Source of the DNA: Cynocephalus volans
Taxonomy: Eukaryota > Chordata > Mammalia > Dermoptera > Cynocephalidae
Assembly (NCBI RefSeq): GCF_027409185.1
Contig: NC_084462.1
Location: 2,418,001 to 2,482,000, forward strand
DNA length: 64,000 bases
Reading direction: 5' to 3'
Shown: piece by piece, positions 31,135-42,600 of the stretch
How positions within the stretch are numbered: position 1 is the stretch's first letter
Layout of the letters: the number at the start of each line of letters is the position of its first letter
Made by a program: the position numbers and the translations under genes
Notes under the pieces: model-generated
Told to the model about the DNA's origin: nothing
What the model saw: the letters and a program-made list of their open reading frames with translations, nothing else
The model's database searches: none

Positions 31135-31415
31135 GAAGGTCATCTATTGTAGGATTCCATTTACACGAAAACTCCAGAATAGGTAAATCTGTAGCAAATC
31201 GGTGGTTGTGAGGGGCAGAGTGGGGGAAATGGGAGTGACTGCTAATGGGTATGGGTGTTGCTTTTTGGGGGTGATGAAAATGTCTTGGAACTAGATAGAG
31301 GTGATGGTTGCACAATATTGTGAATGTACTAAATGCCACTGAATTGTTCACTTAAAAATGGCTAATGGTTAATTTTATGTGACATAAATTTTACCTCAAC
31401 TTAAAAAAAGAGAAG
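31135..31415 (+). mobile_element. L1 3'UTR fragment
   Basis: GTAGGATTCCATTTACACG, GATGGTTGCACAATATTGTG and the tail TTACCTCAACTTAAAAAAAG form a typical old L1 3' end. Confidence 0.6.
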
Positions 31416-31419
31416 GAAG

Positions 31420-31565
31420 AATCCAGTTCTTCAGTCACATTGGCCACATTTCCAGCGTACATCAGCCATGTGCAGGTGGTGGTCACCACATTGGATAGCA
31501 CAGATAGAACATTTCCTCCATCTCAGAGTGTTCTCTTGGGCAGCGCTGCCTGAAATGACAGATTA
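31420..31565 (-). mobile_element. hAT-Charlie-type remnant (MER58-like)
   Basis: TCAGTCACATTGGCCACATTT and GTGTTCTCTTGGGCAGCGCTG match one end of a common hAT MITE. A related copy lies at 57,250-57,530. Confidence 0.45.
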
Positions 31566-32410
31566 AACATGGCAGGAGAAAGAGCGGAGGGGGTTGAAGT
31601 GGATTCCAGGTTCTCAGCCAGGGCCAGTGGGTGGAGGTGGGGCCTTTCGTGTTTTACATCAGACTGCAGCAGCCCCCAAATTCTTCACACTCACAGCCTC
31701 TTCCCTCTCAACGCTTCTAGCCAGTCTCACCCTCAGGATCTGCACTCTCACCCCCAGGGTGCAGTGAGGTATATCCGTCCCCATGGCCTCTGCCCTGGGC
31801 CCTTCAGAAGGGCTTTCCTTGTTGGTGACTCTATGGCCTCCATCCTGGCCTTCCAGCCTGAAGGAAATTGTAAAGAGAAACATCACTCAGCTCCCTAGTT
31901 GGGTTTTAAGAATCAGGAGCCCTGAACAGGTTGTGGCCTTTGACCCAGAAACCCATGCAGAGTCAGGAAATGGTCTTTGGGGATGCGATTACCCCCAGCC
32001 TGTTAATTACTTGTGCCACAAAATTCCTTTTCACTTTAGCCAGTGTGGTTTGAATCTTCTATCAATGATAATTTAAGAGATAAATTTTAAGTCCCTCCTC
32101 TGCCACGGGTGAGCCCCCTTACCTGAGCAGGTGACACTCCTCTGGTTTCACACTCAGAGTCCTTGACCATGAATAGGGTCTGGATGGTTCTGCTCCTCCA
32201 CAGGGACATTCCCAACCACTTCCTGGGCTCTAATGGCTGCCTGAAACACAAAGCACTTCCGTCTGTCTCCACATCGGAGTCCCATGGGCTTCGGAGTCAC
32301 TGGCCCCAGACCCCAAATTCCTGTTCTTCCTCCTCACCAAACCTTCCCACCTGAGGCCAGCCCAAGGACCTGGTAATGAATTAATGGGTTTGTTTGGCCC
32401 TCTGGTAAAA
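31566..32410. other. Intergenic sequence, unassigned
   Basis: Open frames such as 31,569-31,898 have no recognisable domain, and no splice sites support them. No clear repeat was recognised. Confidence 0.35.
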
Positions 32411-32414
32411 GTGT

Positions 32415-32570
32415 CTAAAGCAGAGCTTCTCAAACTTTAGTGTGCACATGAATCATGGGATCTCTTCAAAGTGCAGATGCCAACTGCCCGGGGCCTGGGA
32501 CTCTGCATTTCCAATCAGCCCCCAGGGGATGCTCATTTCCCCTGGTCTTTGCATGGCAAAACTAAGAAGC
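32415..32570 (+). mobile_element. MER5A-type hAT element
   Basis: GAGCTTCTCAAACTTTAGTGTGC at the left end and GGACTCTGCATTTCCAATCAG in the middle match MER5A order. The right terminal repeat is worn away. Confidence 0.6.
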
Positions 32571-32889
32571 AGGAGTTCTCAGTGCCGTGGAACAGCTCCT
32601 TGAGAGTATTCAGGTATTTTGTAGAGGCCCTTCCAGTTGTCACAGTGACTAGAGGAAGGGGCACTAGTGGGTGGGAGTGGAGACTCCAGACTCTTATACT
32701 GTGTAGTATATGGTCCCACGCAGCCAAGAACTTTTCTGTGTCCCTCACAGCTTCCTGATGTCCTCTGAACATTCATGTAGAGGAAAATCTTGTCACCTGA
32801 GCCTAGAATCCCATTCTGTTTCACTTATAAACTCACAGTATTTTTTAAATGCAGTTTAATATACACTGCACATCTCAGGAATGCAACTA

Positions 32890-33045
32890 CTGGGTAGTAG
32901 CAGTGGTTTAGAGTGTAAGCTCTGGGATCCCACAAGCCAGATTCAAAACTAGCTCTGTCTTCTATTAGCTGTGTGCCCTTAGGTGATATCACCTACCCTC
33001 TCTAAACCTGTGTCTCCACCTGCAAAATGATGCAGCCCCTTTTTC
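32890..33045 (+). repeat. MIR element
   Basis: CACAAGCCAGATTCAAAACTA, ATTAGCTGTGTGCCCTTAGG and CTCCACCTGCAAAATGATG follow the MIR consensus. Confidence 0.65.
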
Positions 33046-33313
33046 AGTCAACCAATTGATACTCACTGAGCACCTGCAAATGCCACACACCTCAAAGGAG
33101 AACAAAAAAACTTCAGAATAAAAGTAATGACAACAAAGCCACAAAGATATCCTTTAGTAGGTGGATGGCTACATAAATTGTGGTACATCCAGACAATGAA
33201 ATATTATTCAGTGCTAAAAAGAAATGGGCTAGCAAGTCATGAAAAGACATGGAGGAAGCTTAAATGCATATTGCTGAGTGAAAGAAGCCAGTCTGAAAAG
33301 GTTACATAGTATA

Positions 33314-33506
33314 AGTGGTCTTCAAAAAGTTCATGGAATGATTGGTAATATATATATATATATATATTTTTTTGGCTGCTGGCTGGTACAGGGATCAAAC
33401 CCTGGACCTTGGCGTTATCAGCACTATGCTCTAACCAACTGAGCTAACCAGATGTATTATCTTTTAATTCCATTTTTTCCCACAAATGTTTCGAAGTACC
33501 GTCAAA
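33314..33506. mobile_element. Mariner-type MITE interrupted by a SINE
   Basis: The left end AGTGGTCTTCAAAAAGTTCATGG and right end TTTCGAAGTACCGTCAAA pair as inverted repeats. TA flanks lie at 33312-33313 and 33507-33508. Without the inner SINE and a (TA)n run, the element is about 80 bp. Confidence 0.6.
33362..33456 (-). mobile_element. One-arm tRNA-Ile SINE in a MITE
   Basis: GGCTGCTGGCTGGTACAGGG, then GGATCAAACCCTGGACCTT, then CTCTAACCAACTGAGCTAACC is the reversed body of a tRNA-Ile. A (TA)n run at 33,347-33,366 lies at its tail. Confidence 0.7.
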
Positions 33507-33669
33507 TACGGTTCCAGCTATCTGACATTCTGGAAAAGGCAGAAACTATGGAGATAGTAAAAAAGATCGGTGGTTGCCAGGGGTTGGGGTGGGAAGGGAT
33601 GAACAGATGGAGCACAGTGGATTTGTAGGGCAGGAAAACTACTGTGTATGATACTATAATGGTGGATAC

Positions 33670-34020
33670 TTGTCATTCTACATTCGTCCAAACCCAGAGT
33701 CGACAACAACGAGAGCGAATCCTAATGTAAACCGTGAACTCTGGGTGATAACTAATGGATTCGTCAGTTGTTACCCATGTCCCGCTCTGGTGGCGGGGGC
33801 TGGGGGTGGTGGGCAGGGAGTATACAAGGAAGTATCTAAACGGTCTGGCAACATTAGGGGGTTTTCCCTTTTGTTTTTGCTCAGAGCTCTGGGAAAGAAA
33901 CATCCCTTATGATATCTAAATTTGCTATCTGATTTTTACGCATTTGACTTCCCTCCACAATTACAGGACTATGAGGTATGTTTGAAGGTCCTGCTTTTTA
34001 AGGTTTTTTTTTTTTCTTTC
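33670..34020. other. Unassigned intergenic sequence
   Basis: No gene, exon or clear repeat was recognised. A T-tract lies near 34,003-34,027. Confidence 0.3.
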
Positions 34021-34029
34021 TTTTTTTGG

Positions 34030-36070
34030 TAAGTAAATTTATTGTTAAATGAAATAGCGGGCTAAATATAGACCATGCATATTTCAAGCTTCTTATTTCC
34101 TTTGTTGCTGGTGATAAAGCTTTTCATTTCTAAGGAAATTCTGAAGTAAAAATTTAAATTCATACTGATTCATCCCTTTTGGTTGCTTGAGAATCTTGGG
34201 AGAGATTTTACCAGTATTGTCATTGTCTATGAAACCAGGTTGGAGCTGGACATACGATTGTGAGCCAGAAACAGAATTCCCTAGTGAAGAGGCATTACCA
34301 CAGAGCGACTTTTCCCAGTGTCATTTGTTTCCTTAACACAGGTTTCTGTCTAAGCAGTTTCTCTTTAATTGAGTAAATTGCCATGCTGTCTTGCTCACTG
34401 ATAAATGTACTTTGGTTAAGGCCAGCAATGAATCGGTCACACATTATCACCACATGGTCTATGGAGATTTTTTCGCCTGTGCTCATAATGACATCATCAT
34501 CACTACTACAATCTTCATATTGATCCGTATTTAACACCATCTCAGCAATTTCTACATCACTCAACGGATGCACAACAGGTGTGTCATTGTCACTGTTCAG
34601 CATTTCTTCAATGTCAGCTTCTTCTAATTTATTTACACTTTTGGCTGATAAATTTTTGGCGTAAGTAATGAGGTTCGATATCATCGTTTTCTTATTTGAG
34701 TCTTGAAATCCTTCAAAATCTTCATTGGCAAGGTCATTTTCTTTTTCTTTCTTTTTTTTAAAAGATGACCGGTAAGGGGATCTTCACCCTTGACTTGGCG
34801 TTGTCAGCACCACGTTCTCCCGAGTGAGCCACTGGTCATCCCTATATAGGGATCTGAACCCGTGACCTTGGTGTTATCAGCACCGCACTCTCCCGAGTGA
34901 GCCACGGGCCGGCCTGGCAAGGTGATTTTCAAACATCAATGTAGCCCAAAGTCTGTGCCAAGCATTTGTTAATGTTGATTTATCAACATCATTCCAAGCA
35001 TTAGCAACTGTGTACATGACATCCTTAAGATTAAATTCTTTCAGAAAGTCCTGGATTTTCAGGCCTCTGTTAACTGAAGCAAGCACACTGTTCAAAAAAG
35101 TGTTTATACTTGCTCTTCATGGAGTGTAGAATTCCTCGGTCACATGACTATAGTACAGCTGTCACGATGGGGGGAAAGTAAATGCCAAAAATATTACTTT
35201 TCACAAGAAGTTCGGGAGGGGGATATGCAGAACAGTTGTCTAGGAACAATAATATTTTGCAGTTGTTTTGCAGTTCAGCTTGCTTGCAATGAGCTTGTGC
35301 TGCTGGCACAAAGTGTTTATTGAGCCAGTCAGAAAAGATTTCTCTTGTTAGTGATACTTTCCTGTTTGCATAATAATGCACAGGCAAATTGTGCACACCT
35401 TTTAAACATCTTGGACCTACGCTTTTTCCAATCACTGCCAATTTTATTTTGTGTGTGCTTGTAGCATTAGCACACCCAAGAACAGTGACCCTTTGCTTGG
35501 CATTCTTGAAATCTGTGGGTGCCCTTTCATCCACCATTGTTAACGTTTTTCTAGGAATGTAGCATCAGTATAGAACTGTTTCATCAACATTATAAATCTG
35601 TTCAGGGCTAAGGTTTTCTTCAGATATTATCTTAGCAAATTCATCAATGTAATTTTTGGCAGTTTTGTGATCAGCAGAAGCTTTTTTACCACAGATTTTA
35701 AGATACTTGACACCATGATGTTTTTTAAATTTCTGCAGCTGTTCTTCTAAATATTCATACACACCTTTAATGTTCAATTTTTCATGGTATATTATAGCTT
35801 GTTTCACAACCAACAAATCAGTCAGTGGCATATCGTTACTTCTTTGTTGTAAAAAACAAAGAAGTTCATTCAATCAACACACGATCAAGATCATTTTTGG
35901 TTCTATGCAATTTTTTCTATTTTTCATTGGTTCTTGGTTATCACTGTCACTGTAATGTGATGTTGCAAAGCTTGGGCCATTCCATTCCTGAGAGATCATG
36001 TACACCAGTTACAACAAGGAAAGCCAAGATGGGACACGTGCTTCAGTTTTGCCACCTTTCTCTTTGTCAT
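34030..36070 (-). pseudogene. Dead Tigger/pogo-type DDE transposase
   Basis: Three minus-strand frames belong to one former protein. The N-side frame (35873-35565) ends in QIYNVDETVLY, the first catalytic Asp of the pogo/Tigger DDE domain. The next (35537-35148) holds KILLFLDNCSAYPP with the second Asp. A CDRG-type third Asp site can be read after a frame change near 35,145. The tail (34684-34295) is acidic (DIEEMLNSDNDTP, DCSSDDDV), as in the C-terminus of Tigger proteins. Stops and frame changes break the gene, and a dimeric SINE interrupts it at 34742-34914. The element's inverted ends could not be placed. A domesticated JRK/TIGD-type gene is less likely because the frame is broken. Confidence 0.7.
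34742..34914 (-). mobile_element. Dimeric tRNA-Ile SINE in the Tigger element
   Basis: Two arms end at GCCACGGGCCGGCC. A duplication, TGGCAAGGT(C/G)ATTTTC, flanks it (34726-34741 and 34915-34930). The Tigger text continues on both sides. Confidence 0.85.
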
Positions 36071-36086
36071 CAGAATGATTTTCTTT

Positions 36087-36178
36087 TTTTAGGTGGGATG
36101 GCTGGTTCAGGGATTGAACCCTGGACCTTGGTATTATTAGCACCATGCTCTAACCAGATGAGCTAACCAGCCAGCCCA
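36087..36178 (-). mobile_element. One-arm tRNA-Ile SINE
   Basis: GGTTCAGGGATTGAACCCTGG and CTCTAACCAGATGAGCTAACC are the reversed B and A boxes. It lies at the N-terminal side of the dead transposase. Confidence 0.7.
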
Positions 36179-36339
36179 TAATTTTGAATTTGCTACTTGC
36201 TAACAACTCCCTTAGATAACAGAGGTGACCCACTTCATGGTGCCTGTAGGATAAAGGATTCACCTTGCCCAAAGAAAGGTCTGGCTCTTACCCAGCCTCT
36301 GGAAAGTAACCTCTAAGCCCCTGGAATACGCCACCTGAT

Positions 36340-36724
36340 AAGAGTGTCTTGGTTTACCTGGGGCCCTATACCACGCCAGATAGTCTGTGCTAATTTGAAA
36401 TTTATGGTGGGAGTGTTGGGACACACAGTATTACCTTGACCTCTGGAGGGGCTAGAGACTAAGGTAAGCCACACGGGTGATCAGCCGTGTCTACATGACC
36501 AACCACCAATAAAAGCCTTGGGTGGTAAGGCCTGGGTGAGCTTCCCTGGTTGGCAACACTCTATGTTGTCACTCACCATTGCTGGGAGCATTAAGTGCTG
36601 TCTACACAACTCCACTTGGAGAGAACAACTGGAAGCTCACCCTGCTCTCTCCTAGATGCCACCCTACGCACCTCTTCCCATTACTTAGTTCAATCTGTAT
36701 CCTTGAGCTATAATAAATGGTTTT
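36340..36724 (+). mobile_element. LTR related to the 14.6/30.8/59.5 kb family
   Basis: GCTTCCCTGGTTGGCAACACTC, TGTTGTCACTCACCATTGCTGG, CTCCACTTGGAGAGAACAACTGG and GAGCTATAATAAATGG match the order seen at 59,690-59,875. The AATAAA sits where the LTR poly(A) signal would be. Confidence 0.5.
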
Positions 36725-36960
36725 TATTCATTTATTTATTTTTTCTTTATTTTCTTAATTTTATTTTGTCGATATACAATGTGGTTGATTATTGTGGCCC
36801 TTTACGGAAACCCCCCTCCCTCCTCCCTCTCCTCCCTCCCACCCAACAATGTCCTTTCTGTTTGCTTGTTGTATCAACTTCAAGGAATTGTAGTTGTTAT
36901 GTCTTCTTCCCCCGCCCCGATTTTTTGTGTGTGTGTGTGTGTGAATTTATTTATTTATTT

Positions 36961-38067
36961 TTAGCTCCCACCAGTAAGTGAGAACATGTGGTATTTCTCT
37001 TTCTGTGCCTGACTTGTTTCACTTAATATAATTCTCTCTAGGTCCATCCATGTTGCAAATGGCAGTATTTCATTCGTTTTTATAGCTGAGTAGTATTCCA
37101 TTGTGTAGATATACCACATTTTCCGTATCCACTCATCCGATGATGGACATTTGGGCTGGTTCCAACTCTTTGCTATTGTAAGGAGTGCTGTGATGAACAT
37201 TGGGGAACAGGTATACCTTTGACTTGATGATTTCCATTCCTCGGGGTATATTCTCAGCAGTGGGATAGCTGGGTCATATGGTAGATCTATCTGCAATTGT
37301 TTGAGGAACCTCCACACCATTTTCCATAGAGGCTGCACCATTTTGCAGTCCCACCAACAATGTATGAGAGTTCCTTTTTCTCCGCAACCTCGCCAGCATT
37401 TATCGTTCAGAGTCTTTTGGATTTTGGCCATCCTAACTGGGGTGAGATGGTATCTCAGTGTAGTTTTGATTTGCATTTCCCGGATGCTGAGTGATGTTGA
37501 GCATTTTTTCATCTGTCTGTTGGCCATTTGTAAATCTTCCTTAGACAAATGCCTACTTAGCTCTTTTGCCCATTTTTTAATTGGGTTGCTTGTTTTTTTC
37601 TTGTAAAGTTGTTTGAGTTCTTTGTATATTCTGGACATTAATCCTTTGTCAGATGTATATTTTGCCAATATTTTCTCCCACTCTGTTGTTTGTCTTTTTA
37701 CTCTGTTAATTGTTTCTTTTGCTGTGCAGAAGCTCTTTAGTTTGATATAATCCCATTTGTTTATTTTTCCGTTGGTTGCCCGTGCTTTTGAGGTCATATT
37801 CATGAAGTCTGTGTCCAGTCCTATTTCCTGAAGTGTCTCTCCTATGTTTTCTTTAAGAAGTTTTATTGTTTCAGGGTGTATATTTAATTCTTTAATCCAT
37901 TTTGAGTTGAGTTTAGTGTATGGTGAAAGGTATGGGTCTAGTTTCATTCTCCTGCATATTGATATCCAGTTCTCCCAGCACCATTTGCTAAAGAGGCAGT
38001 CTCTTCCCCAGTGTATAGGCTTGGTGCCTTTGTCAAAGACCAGATGGCTGTAGGTGTGTGGGTTCAC
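36961..38067 (-). pseudogene. L1 ORF2 C-terminal fragment
   Basis: A 368-codon open segment contains the thumb-like and C-terminal parts. It includes the knuckle CWRGCGEKG...HCWWDC and the conserved end [19 protein letters not shown]-like text (here PFATWMDLE). It is separated from the RT fragment by a frame break at 38,067-38,235. Reverse-transcription function is lost. Confidence 0.8.
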
Positions 38068-38234
38068 TTCTGGATTCTCTATTCTATTCCATTGTTTAGT
38101 GTGTCTGTTTTTATGCCAGAACCATATTGTTTTGGTTATTATAGCTTTGTAATATAGTTTAAAGTCAGGTAGTGTTATGCCTCCAGCTTTATTTTTTTTT
38201 GCTCAGCGTTGCTTTGGCTATGTGTGGTCTTTTG

Positions 38235-39089
38235 TTATTCCATGTAAATGTCTGGATAGTTCTTTCCATTTCTGAGAAAAATGTCATTGGAATTTTGATG
38301 GGGATTGCATTGAATTTGTATATCACTTTGGGTAGTATGGACTATGTTGATTCTTCCAATCCAAGAGCATGGGATATCTTTCCATCTTCTTGTATCCTCT
38401 CTAATTTCTCTCAGCAGTGGTTTGTAGTTCTCATTATAGAGATTTTTCACCTCCCTGGTTAACTCAATTCCTAAGTATTCTATTTTTTTGGTGGCTATTG
38501 TAAATGGGCAGGCTTTCTTGATTTCCCTTTCTGCATGTTCACTATTGGAGAATAGAAATGCTATTGATTTTTGTGTGTTGATTTTGTATCCTGCTACTGT
38601 GCTGAAATCATTTATCAACTCCAAGAGTTTTTTTGTAGAGGCTTTAGGCTGTTCAATATATAGGATCATGTCATCTGCAAACAGGGACAGTTTGACTTCA
38701 TCTTTTCCAATCTGGATGCCCTTTATTTCCTTCTCTTCTTTGATTTCTCTGGCTAGTACTTCCAACACTATGTCGAATAGGAGTGGTGAGAGTGGGCATC
38801 CTTGTCTAGTTCCTGTTCTTAAAGGAAAAGCTTTCAGCTTTTCCCCATTCAGGATGATATTGGCAGTGAGTTTATCATATATGGCTTTGATTATGTTGAG
38901 ATACTTTCCGTCTATACCTAACTTATAGAGAGTCTTTGTCATGAATGAGTGTTGAATTTTATCAAATGCTTTTTCAGCATCTATAGAGATGATCATATGG
39001 TCCTTGTGTTTGATTTTATTAATATGGTGTATCACATTTATTGATTTGCATATGTTGAGCCAACCTTGCATCCCTGGGATGAATCCCAC
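38235..39089 (-). pseudogene. L1 ORF2 reverse-transcriptase fragment
   Basis: The 284-codon segment carries the RT core: [24 protein letters not shown], and the catalytic [11 protein letters not shown]. Its catalytic Asp residues are intact locally, but the upstream frame is broken by stops and the SINE at 39391-39564. Confidence 0.8.
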
Positions 39090-39390
39090 TTGATCATGGT
39101 GAATAATTTTACATATGTGCTGCTGTATTCTGTTCTAGTATTTAATTGAGGATTTTTGCATCTATATTCATCAAGGATATCAGCCTGTAGTTTTCTTTTT
39201 TGGTTATATCTTTACCTGGTTTTGGTATCAGGATGATGTTTGCTTCATAGAATGAGTTTGGGAGATTTGCCTCTGTTTCAATCTTTTGGAATAGTTTGTA
39301 GAGAATCGGTGTCAATTCCTCTTTGAATGTTTGGTAAAATTCTGCTGTGAATCCATCTGGTCCTGGGCTTTTCTTTGTTGGGAGTTTTCT

Positions 39391-39564
39391 TTTTCTTTTT
39401 TTTTTTTTTTAAAGATGACCGGTAAGGGGATCTTAACCCTTGACTTGGTGTTGTCAGCACCACGCTCAGCCAGTGAGCGAACCGGCCATCCGTATATGGG
39501 ATCCGAACCCGGGGCCTTGGTGTTCTCAGCACCGCACTCTCCCGAGTGAGCCACGGGCCGGCCC
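39391..39564 (-). mobile_element. Dimeric tRNA-Ile SINE in the L1
   Basis: A T-tract at 39397-39411 is followed by two arms ending at GCCACGGGCCGGCCC. The duplication TGGGAGTTTTCT flanks it (39379-39390 and 39565-39576). L1 text continues on both sides. Confidence 0.87.
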
Positions 39565-40186
39565 TGGGAGTTTTCTGATAACAGCTTCAGTCTCCTTTTG
39601 TTATTGGTCTGTTCAGATTTTCTACATCTTCATGGCTCAGTTTTGGGAGCTTGTGTGTGTCCAGAAATTTATCCATTTCCTCCAGATTTTCAAACTTGTT
39701 GGCGTACAGTTGTTTATAGTAGTCTCGAATGATTTCTTGTATTTCAGATGAATCAGTTGTAATATCACCTTTTTCATTTCTAATTTTTGTTATTTGAATC
39801 TTCTCTCTTCTTTTTTTTTTTTTTGTTAGCCATGCTAATGGTTTGCCAATTTTATCTTTTCAAAAAACCAGCTTTTTGATTCATTGATCTTTTGTATTGT
39901 ATTTTGGATTTCAATTTCATTCAGTTCCGCTCTGATCTTAATGATTTCTTTCCGTCTGCTAACTTTAGGTTTGGGTTGTTCTTGTTTTTCTAGATCTTTA
40001 AGGTGAAGTGTTAGGTTGTTCACTTGCCATCTTTCCGTTCTTCTGAGGTGAGCATTTAATGCAATAAATTTCCCCCTTAATACTGCTTTTGCAGTATCCC
40101 ACAGGTTTTGGTATGTTGTATCATTATTTTCATTAGTTTCAATAAATTTTTTGATTTCCTGCTTGATTTCTTCTTGGAACCATATG

Positions 40187-40963
40187 TCAATTAAGTAGAA
40201 TGCTGTTTAATTTCCATGTGTTTGTATAGTTTCCAGAATTTCGGTTGTTATTGATTTCTAGTTTTAATCCATTGTGGTCTGAGAAAATACATGGGCTAAT
40301 TCCAACTTGTTTGAATTTGCTGAGACTTGATTTGTGACCTAATATGTGATCTATCCTGGAGAATGATCCATGTGCTGATGAGAAGAATGAATGTTCTGAG
40401 GTTGTTGGATGGAATGTTCTGTAGATATCTGCCATGTCCAATTGGCCTAGAGTATTGTTTAGATTTTGTGTTTCTCTGCTGATTCTTTGCCTAGATGATC
40501 TGTCCAATATTTACAGTGGAGTGTTCAGGTCCCCTGCTATTATGGTATTAGTGTCTATTTCCTTCTTTAGGTCTAATAGAGTTCGTTTTATAAATCTGGC
40601 TGCTCCAACATTGGGTGCGTACATATTTATGATTGTTATGTCTTCTTGATGGATCAGTCCTTTTATCATTATATAGTGTCCCTCATTGTCTCTTTTCATG
40701 GTTTTTAGGTTAAAGTCTACTTTGTCAGATATAAGAATAGCTACTCCAGCTCGTTTTTCTTTTCTGTTTGCATGGTAAATCTTTTTCCATCCTTTCACTC
40801 TTAGTCTATGTGAGTCCTTATGGGTGAGGTGGGTCTCTTGAAGGCAGCATATAGTTGGGTCCTCCTTTTTAATCCAGTCAGCCAGTCTGTGTCTTTTGAT
40901 GGGGGAATTGAAGCCTTTTACATTAAGAGTTGTTATTGAAAAGTGTTGATTTATTCCTAGCAT
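40187..40963 (-). pseudogene. L1 ORF2 endonuclease fragments
   Basis: Two adjacent frames cover the endonuclease: 40963-40511 with QETHLT and GDLNTPL, and 40507-40187 with SRIDHILG and FSDHNG. A frame break lies between. The APE-type catalytic motifs are recognisable, but in two pieces. Confidence 0.75.
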
Positions 40964-41321
40964 TTTATCAATTGTTGCTTGGTTGTCTTAGGTGTCTTTT
41001 GTTCCTTGCTTTCTGATTTACTGTTTGTTTTCTGTGTTTGTTGGTTCCTTACGTTGTAGATAGCCTTTTTGTTTGTTTGTTTTCTCTTCATGAATGCCAT
41101 TTTTCTTATACTAGTGGGTTTAGATTTTTCTCGGGTTTTTATGGCAGTGGTAGTTATTTTTCAGGAACCAAACCCAATACTCCCTTGAGAATCTCTTGTA
41201 AGGTTGGTCATGTGGTGGTGAACTCCTGCTTTTTGTTTGTCGGAGAAATATACTATTTGCCCTTCATTTCGGAAGGATAACCTTGCAGGGTAGAGTATTC
41301 TTGGCTGACAATCTCTGTCTT

Positions 41322-42170
41322 TTAGTATTTTGAATATATCATCCCATTCCTTTCTGGCTTTCTTTCTGAAAAGTCTGATGTTAGCCTGATTGGGGCTCCC
41401 TTATAGGTGATTTGACGCTTCTCTCTTGCAGCTTTTAAGATTCTTTGTCTTTGAGTTTTACCAATTTGACTATAACATGTCTTGGGGAAGACCTTTTTGA
41501 GTTGAATACGTTTGGAGATCATTGAGCTTCCTGGATCTGAAGATCTGTGATTTTTCCTACACCTGCGAAGTTTTTTGCCACTATTTTGTTGAATATGTTT
41601 TCAATGCAATCTCCTTTTTCCTCCCCTTCTGGAATACCCATGACTCGGATATTTGAATGCTTAAGGTTGTCTGATATCTCTCTCAGATTTTCTTCAATGT
41701 CTTTGATTCTTTTTTCTTTTCTTTCTTTTTTTTTTTTGGTCTGCTTTTGTTATTTCAAACAGCCCATCTTCAAGTTCAGAGGTTCTCTCTTCAACTTCCA
41801 CAAGCCTGCTGGTTAAACTCTCCATTGTGTTTTTTATTTTGCTGAATAACTTCTTCTGTTTGGCAAGTTCTGCTACATTTTTTTTCAGGGCATTGATTTC
41901 CTTGTACATTTCCTCTTTCAGGTCCTGTATACTTTTCCTCATTTCATCATGATGTCTAGCTGAGTTTTCTTGTATCTCATTCAGTTTCCTTAGAATTATC
42001 ACTCGACATTCCTTGTCAGTCATTTCAAGGGCTTCTTGTTCTATAGGATCTAGAGCTTGAGATTTATTATCTTTGGGTGGTGTACTTTCTTGATTTTTCA
42101 TATTTCTGGTATCTTTTCTTTGATGTTTATTCATTGTGGCAGGGGATTTCACAGTCCACAGGTTTGACAC
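41322..42170 (-). pseudogene. L1 ORF1 fragments
   Basis: The N-terminal frame (42132-41694) is Lys/Glu-rich with a coiled-coil look (LKKNVAELAKQKKLFSKIKN). It runs into a T/A-tract slip near 41,705. The C-terminal piece (41522-41322) carries FPKTCYSQIGKTQRQRILKA and APIRLTSDFS, the C-terminal domain of ORF1p. The middle RRM part is in other frames. Confidence 0.75.
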
Positions 42171-42299
42171 TATTGACTTACTAAGATGTTGCTGTGGTTG
42201 CCAATTTGGTATGGCTACCTCAGTGACTACTCAGTTGGCCACTAGTGCTTTGCGTGTGTGGTTGCCTCAGGTCTTGGGCCTCTCCTGGGAGCCACCTCC

Positions 42300-42600
42300 C
42301 TGGTCAGCTTGGACTCTGCCAGGCTGCTGGGTGACGGGGCGGTACCGCAAGGTGTACTGCTACTGCTGCTGCTGCTTCCTCCACTGCTGCCGCTGGTGCC
42401 GCTACCACCGGTGCTGCTTTCGCTGTGCCGCTACCACTGGGTCCTCCACTGCTGCTGCTGCTGCTGGTTCCTCCACTGCCGCCACTTTCGCCGCTACCGC
42501 TGGCGCCGCCAGTGTCGAGGGCGCCGCTGCCGCTGCTGTCGCCGGCTCCTCCGCTCACACTCTTGGGCGACTGCACACTTTGGTCCACCCTACTCATCCA
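42300..42600 (-). repeat. CTG/CCG-rich triplet tract in the L1 5'UTR
   Basis: The plus strand shows imperfect (CTG)n and (CCG)n runs (TGCTGCTGCTGCTTCCTCC and similar) at 42,355-42,535, with many CpGs. In L1 sense orientation an ATG at 42597 opens 97 codons rich in Ser/Gly/Ala, ending at 42304, before ORF1. This is probably UTR composition, not a known protein. Confidence 0.6.

Larger units (their letters stand above)
33065..33665 (+). mobile_element. L1 3' fragment hosting a MITE and a SINE
   Basis: L1 text runs from AGATATCCTTTAGTAGGTGG to AAAGGTTACATAGT, stops at 33,313, and continues after 33,506 with CGGTTCCAGCTATCTGACAT and GGTTGCCAGGGGTTGGGG. The inserted 193 bp are a MITE that itself contains a SINE. 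Confidence 0.65.

Noticed and set aside
34295-35873. Domesticated JRK/TIGD-type host gene
   Set aside because: Frames are broken and a SINE splits the catalytic part; it reads as a dead transposon.
36961-39089. Host reverse-transcriptase gene
   Set aside because: Standard L1 ORF2 order with UTRs and A-rich tail; frames broken.
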